From assembly GCA_946481625.1 (NCBI GenBank), contig CAMLOZ010000213.1, forward strand, positions 1-6,588: DNA of 6,588 nt, read 5' to 3'. The position numbers and the translations under genes are program-made. Source of the DNA: an uncultured Haloferula sp. Lineage in GTDB: Bacteria; Verrucomicrobiota; Verrucomicrobiae; Verrucomicrobiales; Akkermansiaceae. The notes under the pieces are model-generated. The model made no database searches. It was not told where the DNA came from and saw only the letters and a list, made by a program, of their open reading frames with translations. Of this stretch, positions 1-5,302 are shown piece by piece; the stretch's first letter is position 1; each line of letters opens with the position of its first letter.

Positions 1-1
1 T

Positions 2-1801
2 TCTCCGGGAACACCCAGGGTTGCCCTTTCCGCCGCGAAAAAGGGGGCGAAGAAGGCTGCCAAGAAAGTCGTGGCGAAGAAGGCCGCGAAGAAAGTCGTG
101 GCGAAGAAAGCTCCCGCCAAGAAGGCCGCCAAAAAAGCAGCGAAGAAGGCCGCCTCGAATTCGAACCCGCTTCCCACGGGGCTTCCGCTGATCCCTCCCC
201 CCGGCGGTGCGGTGGTGCGGATGTACCGCATCGGTCATGGCGATTGCTTCCTCATCGCCTTCTCGGGAGATGACCCCGCGAAGCCCTGCTACGTCCTGAT
301 CGACTGCGGCTACAAGGGCGGCTCCCAGCACCACCTCACGCCCACGCCGAAGAATCGCATCGACATGATCGCCGCGGACATCATCGCTGTCACCGGCGGC
401 AAGGTCCAGGTGGCGGTCATCACGCACGAGCACCAGGACCACGTCAACGGCATCACCAAGTCCCGCTTCGCCGGACTCGAGATCGGGGAACTCTGGCTGG
501 CGTGGACGGAGAATCCCGATGACGAGCGGGCCAACGAGCTCCGGACCCAAACCGGCGACCAGTTGCTCGGCCTCGTCGCCGCGCGCAACCGCCTCGCCGC
601 CGAGGGGGACACCCTGTTGATTCCCCGCCTCGATGAGTTCCTTTCCCTGGAGCTCGGCTTCGACGATCCCGACAACCCGCCCCAAGGAGCACAGGCGCTC
701 GGGGCGGCCTTTGCCGCCGCCGCGAAGAATCCCCTGAACTCCGCGAACAAGAAGGCGATGAAGGTCTTCAAGGACAAGGTCTCCAAGCCCAGCTTCAAGC
801 TGCCCCACAAGAAGATCGAGAAGCTCCCCGGTGCCGGCAAGGTGCGGGTCTTCGTGCTGGGACCTCCGAAGGGTCAGCAGGACCTCGTAAGCATGAACCC
901 GGAAGGGGGCGAGGTATTCCATGCCCCCGGCTTGGCCTTGTCCTCGGCGGGCAGCTACTTCGCCGCCGCCGCGCAGACGGGCAGTGCCGCGGGAGAGAGT
1001 CCTTTCTCCCGCCGCTACCGGGTGCCGTTTTCCTCACGTGAAAGCGCGAAGGAAGCGGACGGCTTCTTCCACGCCCGTTACGGACCGCCGCAGGAAGCAC
1101 CGAAGCCGGCCCCTGCCGCAGCATCCGCTTCCGCCAAGGGGGCTGCAAAGGGAACGGCCAAGGACGCGAAGACGACCATCGCCCCCGCGCCTCCCGATGA
1201 TGAAAAGCAAGTGACCCCGAACGCCGCTTGGAGGCAGATCGATCGCGATTGGCTCTATTCCTCCGGCCAGCTCGCGCTCGACCTGAATGACTTCACGAAC
1301 AACACCAGCCTCGCCCTCGCCTTCGAACTCGGCAAGGGCGGCAAGGTTCTCCTCTTCGCCGCGGATGCCCAGCGCGGCAACTGCCGCTCCTGGAGCTCCG
1401 CCACCTGGAAGGATGGCGAAGAACGTGTCAGCGTGAAGGACCTCATGGCGCGCACCGTCCTCTACAAGGCAAGCCACCACTGCAGCCACAACGGCACCCT
1501 CAACGGCAAGCGCAGCGACAAGTATCCCAACATCTCCTGGATGGCGACCGGCGACCACGAGGACGAATTCGCGGCCATGATCACCGCCGTGCCCGCATGG
1601 GCCGCCACCCAGAACGGCTGGGACCATCCCTATCCCCCCATCAAGGAGGCCCTCCTGGCCAAGGCCCGCGGCAGGGTTTACCAGACCGATATCGATCCGA
1701 AGCAGATGAAAAAGCCCTCTTCCGTTTCCGCGGACGAGTGGAAGGCCTTCGTCGATAACGTGCCCTTCACCGATCTCTATTTCGACCACATCATTCCCTG
1801 A
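2..1801 (+). CDS. ComEC-type MBL-fold hydrolase with Lys/Ala-rich N-terminal segment (5' partial)
   Basis: Residues are numbered from the GTG at 71. The domain looks like the metallo-beta-lactamase part of ComEC/Rec2, a predicted metal-dependent phosphodiesterase or nuclease, but with no membrane channel. Visible motifs are LIDCG (D78), HEHQDH (119-124), LLFAADA (D432), the ComEC-like SHHCSHNG (468-475), WDHP (H519) and RVYQTD (535-540). All expected metal-site motifs are present, so an active enzyme is likely. Residues 1-29 are histone-H1-like AKKAAKK repeats, which suggests nucleic-acid binding or a basic linker. Residues about 340-385 form an Ala/Pro/Lys-rich low-complexity insert between the two halves of the fold. 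The frame is open to base 2, continues the same Lys/Ala repeat, and contains no other start codon. The GTG has no ribosome-binding site and lies inside the repeat, so the true start is probably outside the window and the repeat may be an interdomain linker. No signal peptide is seen in the visible part. The gene ends 32 bases before the next one. The fold call is firm; the substrate is unknown. Confidence 0.88.
   Translation, partial: SPGTPRVALSAAKKGAKKAAKKVVAKKAAKKVVAKKAPAKKAAKKAAKKAASNSNPLPTGLPLIPPPGGAVVRMYRIGHGDCFLIAFSGDDPAKPCYVLIDCGYKGGSQHHLTPTPKNRIDMIAADIIAVTGGKVQVAVITHEHQDHVNGITKSRFAGLEIGELWLAWTENPDDERANELRTQTGDQLLGLVAARNRLAAEGDTLLIPRLDEFLSLELGFDDPDNPPQGAQALGAAFAAAAKNPLNSANKKAMKVFKDKVSKPSFKLPHKKIEKLPGAGKVRVFVLGPPKGQQDLVSMNPEGGEVFHAPGLALSSAGSYFAAAAQTGSAAGESPFSRRYRVPFSSRESAKEADGFFHARYGPPQEAPKPAPAAASASAKGAAKGTAKDAKTTIAPAPPDDEKQVTPNAAWRQIDRDWLYSSGQLALDLNDFTNNTSLALAFELGKGGKVLLFAADAQRGNCRSWSSATWKDGEERVSVKDLMARTVLYKASHHCSHNGTLNGKRSDKYPNISWMATGDHEDEFAAMITAVPAWAATQNGWDHPYPPIKEALLAKARGRVYQTDIDPKQMKKPSSVSADEWKAFVDNVPFTDLYFDHIIP
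62..115 (+). repeat. 27-bp tandem repeat coding for the Lys/Ala tail
   Basis: Two adjacent nine-codon units (62-88 and 89-115) are identical over their first 20 bases and encode KKVVAKKAA and KKVVAKKAP. Looser AKK and AAKK units continue to about base 155 and also lie upstream, from about base 35. The near-identity at DNA level suggests recent slippage or unit duplication. Tail length could therefore vary between strains. Confidence 0.7.
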
Positions 1802-1833
1802 ATCCCCGCCGATCTAACAGAATACCCCGCCTC

Positions 1834-3078
1834 ATGAATCCCCCCGGAAAGAAGCGATGGAGCGCCGCGCCCGCGGTGCTGCTGGCATGGTTCGCATGGT
1901 CCCTCGTCCTGCCGGCCTTGGCACAAGGTCCTTTGGACCCGCACCAGGCGCTCAGGGAGGCGGCCGACGCCGCGGAGCAGGACCTGACCCGGAGCGCCTC
2001 GCGTCTCAAGGAGAAGCAGGCCTTCGTGGAGGAACAATTGAAGAAGGCGGGAGCCGAAGGAGCTGCCGCCAAACCGGGCGATCCCGCGGCCACCGTCTTC
2101 CTGCAGAAACGGCTGGAAACCGCGCAAGCGAGTCTGACCGCCGCCCCGCCGGACGGTCCCGAGATCAACGGCCTGACCCTCGCCAAGAAGGAGGCGGAGA
2201 CGGCGCTCGCCGCAAACGAGGAGATCAAAAAACTCACCGCCGAACTCCCCGCGAAGGAAGCCCTCTCGGTGGCCAGGAAGAAAGAACTCGCGGATGCGGA
2301 GGAGGCCGAAAAGCAGCGCCTGAAGACGGAGAACGAAAAGATCTACGAAGGCACCTTGGCCTTGCTCACCATGTTCCTCGTCCTCGCGATCGTGCTGGAG
2401 AACGCGCTCGAGGTGATCTTCAAGTGGCGGGTCTTCCAGGCCCGCTACAGCAACCGCGGGATGAAGGCACCCATCATGGTGATCGCCGCCGGCTTGATGG
2501 TCCTCACCTTCAAGCTCGATATCCTCGCCAACCTCGTCGCGCTCTACAAATCGAAGGGCTTTCAAGTGCCGCCGGAGGTGAAGAGCAACTTCTTCACCGG
2601 CACCATCAGCGCCTTCGTCCTGGCAGGGGGCAGCGCGGGAGTGAACCGCCTGATGGTCGCACTCGGCGTGCGCAAGGAAAGCCCGCCGGTCATCGTGCCG
2701 AAACCTCCGGACGACAAGGCTTGGATCGCCATCAAGCTCAACCGCGTCCTCGCCGTGGGAGACCTCCTCGTCCACCTCGACAAAACGCCCCCTTCCCCAC
2801 CACCGGCCCCCGCGGCACCGGGGGCGGCACCAGCCGCACCCGCCGTGCCTCCAAACCAGCTGGCGGGGGTCATCCGCACGGATCTCCAGAGCGCCCGCGA
2901 GATCATGCTGCGGAACAAGGACCGCTTCCCGCAGAACGGCGGCTGCGAGGTGGATACCGTCAGCACCTACAAAATCACGGTGACCGGGACGAGCGCCGAT
3001 GGCACTCCTTTGAAAAAGGAGCTCGGTCCCTATTCCTTCGCCCCCGGAGCAATCGTCGATTTCAACGTGACCTTGTGA
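1834..3078 (+). CDS. Exported coiled-coil protein with three membrane helices, function unknown
   Basis: I do not recognise the family. Residues 1-30 look like a Sec signal peptide: KKR at 6-8, a hydrophobic core at about 11-28, and PALA before Q31. Residues 35-168 are rich in Ala, Glu and Lys and should form a long coiled coil with breaks near 75-85 and 103-110. Hydrophobic segments follow at about 173-196, 212-238 and 253-277; the last contains a small-residue AGGSAG turn. A conserved-looking stretch at 290-315 leads to a Pro/Ala hinge (318-340) and a compact C-terminal domain (341-414), whose last 35 residues look beta-rich and contain C371. The expected product is an envelope protein with a coiled-coil stalk outside the cytoplasm, anchored in the inner membrane. 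The ATG at 1834 is chosen because it gives a proper signal peptide; there is no clear Shine-Dalgarno sequence. The 32-base gap to the MBL gene suggests co-transcription. A role as membrane partner or anchor for that enzyme is inference only. Confidence 0.8.
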   Translation: MNPPGKKRWSAAPAVLLAWFAWSLVLPALAQGPLDPHQALREAADAAEQDLTRSASRLKEKQAFVEEQLKKAGAEGAAAKPGDPAATVFLQKRLETAQASLTAAPPDGPEINGLTLAKKEAETALAANEEIKKLTAELPAKEALSVARKKELADAEEAEKQRLKTENEKIYEGTLALLTMFLVLAIVLENALEVIFKWRVFQARYSNRGMKAPIMVIAAGLMVLTFKLDILANLVALYKSKGFQVPPEVKSNFFTGTISAFVLAGGSAGVNRLMVALGVRKESPPVIVPKPPDDKAWIAIKLNRVLAVGDLLVHLDKTPPSPPPAPAAPGAAPAAPAVPPNQLAGVIRTDLQSAREIMLRNKDRFPQNGGCEVDTVSTYKITVTGTSADGTPLKKELGPYSFAPGAIVDFNVTL

Positions 3079-3112
3079 GGCGGGGCGCTTCGGTTGGCGG
3101 GGAGTGGCACCG

Positions 3113-3613
3113 TCATTCGGTCGTTTCCATGACGGTGGGCGTGATCTCCTCCGCAAGCGCCGTGAGAAGCTTGTCGGTGTTGCCTTCCTCGTCGAGGGTG
3201 GCCTGGAGCAGGTCGGCGACGGCCTGCAGTCCGAGCGACTCCGCCAGGGCCCGGGCGGTTCCATAGGCGGCGATCTCGTAGTGCTCCACCTTCTGCGCGG
3301 CACCGATCAGCGCGAGGTCCTTCACCGCGGCCTCGCCCTCTTCCTCGATCAGTTCCTCGCCTTCTTCGACGAGTCCTTGCATGGCCTTGCAGGTCTTGCC
3401 CCGCGGAGTGGTCTCGATCAGGGCCGCGACCTCCTCCAACCTGGCAACCTGGCCTTCGGTCTCTTCCAGGTGGGTTTGGAAGGCGGCCTGCAGTTTTTCA
3501 TGGGAGGCGGCCTTCTTCATCTTCGGCAAGGCCTTCACCAGTTGTTTCTCGGCGCTGTAAAGATCCTTGATCTCCTGTGCGAGTAGTACTTCGAGTGTTT
3601 CAAGTTTCGGCAT
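3113..3613 (-). CDS. DUF892 / YciE-YciF family ferritin-like protein
   Basis: The 166-residue protein matches the family in length and in all its signature stretches: EIKDLYSAEKQL (14-25), HLEETEGQ (48-55), KTCKAMQGLVEEG (73-85), QKVEHYEIAAYGT (107-119) and LDEEGNTDKLL (140-150). E. coli YciF has the same pattern. The family folds as a ferritin-like four-helix bundle. The likely di-iron ligands are E22, the glutamates at 50-53, E110/E113 and the acidic DEE at 141-143, all present here. Members are stress-induced in enterobacteria, and their exact reaction is not settled. The protein has no signal peptide and should be cytoplasmic. It is transcribed convergently to the coiled-coil membrane gene (34 bases between stop codons) and divergently from the run starting at 3862. 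The ATG at 3613 gives the canonical family N-terminus; I see no strong Shine-Dalgarno sequence before it. Confidence 0.93.
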   Translation of the reverse strand: MPKLETLEVLLAQEIKDLYSAEKQLVKALPKMKKAASHEKLQAAFQTHLEETEGQVARLEEVAALIETTPRGKTCKAMQGLVEEGEELIEEEGEAAVKDLALIGAAQKVEHYEIAAYGTARALAESLGLQAVADLLQATLDEEGNTDKLLTALAEEITPTVMETTE

Positions 3614-3861
3614 GACTTCAGTTCGGGGTTCGGGATGCCCTCGCAGGACCCGTGCCCGCGCCGGATCGACGGGAAACCGGCAGTTGCGGGCCTGCCGGGC
3701 ACCCGTGTCCTTGCGATTTGCCGGGCACGGTTGCAGCTTGCAAACGGTGGCCGGAGGACGGGTCCCGCCCCGCTCGCGAGCCGCCCTGTTAGTGCATGGC
3801 CTCGCGCGCCATGGCAGCGCTCTTTTCCGGATGGCATCCGTCCTGCGAAAAGCGCGTCCCG
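3614..3861. promoter_or_regulatory. Divergent intergenic region with several inverted repeats
   Basis: This 248-base gap between divergent genes should contain the promoters for both directions. I see no convincing -35/-10 pair. It holds a 10-base direct repeat, tgccgggcac, at 3693-3702 and 3719-3728. It also holds inverted repeats TTGCA-gct-TGCAA (3731-3743), CATGGC-7-GCCATG (3795-3813) and CGGAT-ggc-ATCCG (3828-3840). Two of these share a 5-3-5 layout, as an operator might. Short palindromes are common in GC-rich DNA, so regulatory function is unproven. Confidence 0.4.
3817..3855 (+). promoter_or_regulatory. Possible leader hairpin just before the exported-fragment gene
   Basis: An outer stem pairs GCGC (3817-3820) and TTTT (3823-3826) with AAAA (3848-3851) and GCGC (3852-3855), leaving a two-base bulge on the left. 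An inner stem pairs CGGAT (3828-3832) with ATCCG (3836-3840) around a three-base loop. The structure ends six bases before the ATG at 3862, where a ribosome would load. It could control translation or be a remnant of a terminator-like element. It was found by eye and no folding energy was computed. Confidence 0.35.
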
Positions 3862-4056
3862 ATGAATAGAAGGATTCTTTTGAAGTCGGCGGGATTCACC
3901 GCATTCGGGCTGCCGTTTCCCGGAGCCGCCTCGGCCGAGGATGACCATTCGGAAGCCGGAGCGAAGGTGAAGGCATCGAAGCCGGACACGGAGACCTTGT
4001 CCGACGGCGACAGGAAGCTGGTCGAGCAGATCGCCCTCCCGGGGTGGCGACCATGA
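3862..4056 (+). pseudogene. Truncated exported DUF4142-like protein
   Basis: The 64-residue product starts with a twin-arginine-like signal: NRRILLK at 2-8, a hydrophobic core at 11-20, and likely cleavage after A25 in GAASA-ED. A charged spacer follows, then LSDGDRKLVEQIA at 46-58. This resembles the start of the DUF4142 domain (typically LSxADRxFVxxAAxGGxxE), a ferritin-like domain of periplasmic proteins that are usually about 170-200 residues long. The frame then diverges into LPGWRP and stops. Shifting by one base at about 4034 gives a continuation reading RGGDHEL, close to the GGxxE that should follow, so a small indel plus loss of the remaining domain is likely. That shifted frame has no stop before the next gene's ATG at 4082. 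The family assignment comes from one short motif plus the signal peptide and is tentative. It may alternatively be a genuine small exported protein. Confidence 0.5.
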
Positions 4057-4300
4057 GCTGAACTCCCCCCGCTGTACTGCCATGACGATCACCAGTCCCA
4101 AGGAGGTTTTCTTCGACCAGTTGAAGGACCTCTACAGTGCCACCGCGCAGGCCGCCGCGACCCTGCCGGATCTCGAGGAACGGGCGAGCGAGAAGCGGCT
4201 CGCGGCGCTTCTCCACCATCAGGCGGCGGCGACCCGGCGTCACCTGAAAGATATCGCCGCGATCTTCGAGGCGCACGGCGTCGAAGCTGGCGACGACATG

Positions 4301-4303
4301 TGA
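4301..4303 (+). other. In-frame TGA at the conserved DUF892 cysteine position
   Basis: The context is GDDM-TGA-KAMKGL, against GKTCKAMQGL in the intact copy in this window and KCVAMEGL as I recall E. coli YciF. A Cys codon (TGC or TGT) becomes TGA by a single substitution. A four-base stem ATGA/TCAT with a six-base loop lies at 4310-4323, but it is only about ten bases after the TGA and is weak, so it does not make a convincing bacterial SECIS element. Confidence 0.6.
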
Positions 4304-4563
4304 AAGGCCATGAAGGGACTCATCAAGGGTGGCAACCGGCACATCGGGATGGCGGACGATCCGCTCGTCCGGGACCTGCTGCTGGTCGCTCACGTCAACC
4401 GGATCATCCACTATCTCATCGCCGCCGCCGATTTCACCCGGGGGATCGCGGGGAAGAACGGCCTGGGCCCGGAATCGGAGACGGTGGCGGACATCCTCGC
4501 CACCGAATGTGGTTTCGCGGAGGACTTGAGCGAACTGGCGTTGGGTGCCTTCGGCGTGACGAT

Positions 4564-4570
4564 AGGAGGT
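4564..4570 (+). promoter_or_regulatory. Strong Shine-Dalgarno AGGAGGT for the ORF at 4576
   Basis: This perfect ribosome-binding site lies five bases before the ATG at 4576, inside the end of the preceding reading frame. Most genes in the window lack such a site. It fixes the start of the small ORF and shows that this position was, at least recently, a real translation start. Confidence 0.8.
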
Positions 4571-4575
4571 TTCCG

Positions 4576-4737
4576 ATGAAGAAGTTTCTCAAGGACAACG
4601 GGGCGGGAACAGAACTTCAGATGGCGCTGGTCGTCGCGGCCGACGGCATCAAGTGCGGAGCCTCGGCGAACAATTGGCTCCTGGAACAGGACGAGGAAAC
4701 AGGTGAACCCGATCATGAACACGCGCGAGACGGATAA
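4576..4737 (+). pseudogene. 53-residue ORF, possible remnant of a DUF6766-like membrane protein
   Basis: The start is well supported by AGGAGGT at 4564-4570 and an ATGA overlap with the stop of the preceding gene. The product begins MKKFLKDNG, then TELQMALVVA at 13-22, and ends in an acidic tail. As I recall the family, DUF6766 proteins begin with a similar (K/R)(K/R)FLRDNG and contain SEFLQMA followed by a GSAESK-like stretch. In the +1 frame from about 4628 the DNA reads TASSAEPRR, which fits a frameshifted version of that last part. Full members are roughly 200 residues with several membrane helices; here the helices are missing. A remnant with an internal deletion and a frameshift fits, but the matches are short and from memory. 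It may instead be a true small soluble protein. It overlaps the next gene by 23-35 bases. Confidence 0.4.
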
Positions 4738-5302
4738 CGAACTGCAGCGATACCTTAACGACCATCTCGCCGGATCGGCGGGGGCGATCGGATTGATCCG
4801 GAAGCTTGCCACCGGTGCCGCGGATGCGGAGGAGGCACGCTTCTTCCGCGAGTTGGAAGAGAAGGTCGAGGAAGACCGCAGGCTGCTCAAGGAACTGATC
4901 GGGCGCCTGGGCCAAAGCAGCAGCCCGGTGCTGGAAACCGCGGGAGAAATCACCGCTGCGGCCGGTCGCCTGAAGCTGATGTGGGAGGGCATGGAGCCCG
5001 GTCACCTGGGGCGCTTCGAGGCGATGGAGATTCTCGCGCTCGGCATCCAGGGGAAACGATTGCTCTGGGTGGTGCTGGGCGAGCTGGCTCCCTTTGTCCC
5101 GGAGTGGCAGGGGATCGAGTTCGCCGAACTCGAGCTGGACGCGATCACGCAGCGGGATGCGGTTGAAACTCGGCGCATCGACGCGGCGATGGATGCTCTG
5201 CTCGATGCCGAACGGCGTGCGCGGCATGCTCAGGCGGCCACGCGGGCACCGCATCCTTCGGCTGCCGGTCTTGGCACGTTTTGCGCGAAAGGGGCCTCAT
5301 GA
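4703..5302 (+). CDS. All-helical conserved hypothetical protein
   Basis: The protein is 199 residues from the GTG at 4703 or 195 from the ATG at 4715. The GTG has GAGG (4693-4696) six bases upstream and the ATG has AGGTG (4701-4705) nine bases upstream, so the start is undecided. Helices are predicted at about 11-37 (ELQRYLNDHLAGSAGAIGLI), 42-70, 75-97, 102-128 and 138-178, with no signal peptide or membrane segment. I recognise the general type (TxELxRYLNDHLAGS, then a GKRxLW helix; here 117-122) as a hypothetical protein found beside stress and ferritin-like genes, but no function is known to me. The charged helices with HLAG and EEDRRLL resemble a ferritin-like bundle, yet no clear repeated ExxH metal site is visible. 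The last 25 residues look disordered. It overlaps the ORF before it and shares ATGA with the oxidase subunit gene after it, so translation is probably coupled. Confidence 0.78.
   Translation: MNPIMNTRETDNELQRYLNDHLAGSAGAIGLIRKLATGAADAEEARFFRELEEKVEEDRRLLKELIGRLGQSSSPVLETAGEITAAAGRLKLMWEGMEPGHLGRFEAMEILALGIQGKRLLWVVLGELAPFVPEWQGIEFAELELDAITQRDAVETRRIDAAMDALLDAERRARHAQAATRAPHPSAAGLGTFCAKGAS

Larger units (their letters stand above)
4082..4579 (+). pseudogene. Second DUF892-like gene, interrupted by an in-frame TGA
   Basis: Two same-frame pieces (4082-4303, 73 residues; 4310-4579 from an internal ATG, 89 residues) together make one DUF892-like protein of 165 codons, nearly the same length as the 166-residue copy on the other strand. 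Matching landmarks are FFDQLKDLYSA (10-20) for EIKDLYSA, KAMKGLIKGG just after the TGA for KAMQGLVEEG, and NRIIHYLIAAADFT for KVEHYEIAAYGT. The TGA is codon 74, aligned with C75 of the other copy. Most of the glutamates expected to bind iron are gone: SAEKQ is SATAQ, HLEET is HHQAAAT, and EHYE is IHYL. Even read through, it would probably be a ferritin-like scaffold without an iron centre. The ATG at 4082 lacks a Shine-Dalgarno sequence but gives a normal family N-terminus. The stop overlaps the next ATG by ATGA. A nonsense mutation is most likely; sequence error or TGA recoding are alternatives. Confidence 0.75.

Noticed and set aside
1034..1789. 251-residue open frame on the - strand within the MBL gene
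   Set aside because: It is a Gly/Val/Glu-rich shadow of the MBL coding region. The + strand frame carries clear catalytic motifs and this one carries none.
3079..3112. Terminator between the coiled-coil membrane gene and the DUF892 gene
   Set aside because: The GGCGGGGCGCTTCGG stretch gives no clean stem and no T-run.
1857..3266. 469-residue + strand frame overlapping the coiled-coil membrane protein
   Set aside because: It is an Arg/Gly-rich out-of-frame shadow that runs on into the oppositely oriented DUF892 gene. The frame starting at 1834 has a signal peptide and proper membrane helices.
1777..3303. 508-residue open frame on the - strand opposite the coiled-coil membrane protein
   Set aside because: It overlaps the complete + strand gene and part of the DUF892 gene. 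Its translation is a low-complexity Arg/Gly/Glu/Asp sequence typical of an antisense shadow in GC-rich DNA, with no domain visible.
3796..3861. Upstream ATG that would extend the exported fragment by 22 residues
   Set aside because: The extension would put a non-signal-like stretch before a good twin-arginine-like signal peptide and overlap the hairpin region, so the ATG at 3862 is preferred.
3535..4101. 188-residue open frame on the - strand across the divergent intergenic region
   Set aside because: It overlaps the DUF892 start in a different frame, and its Arg/Gly/Pro-rich composition lacks any recognisable domain.
4303..4340. SECIS element downstream of the TGA
   Set aside because: Only weak pairings are seen (ATGA/TCAT, or GCCA/TGGC with a seven-base bulge). 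The loop is closer to the TGA than in bacterial SECIS elements, and the stem is too short to claim.
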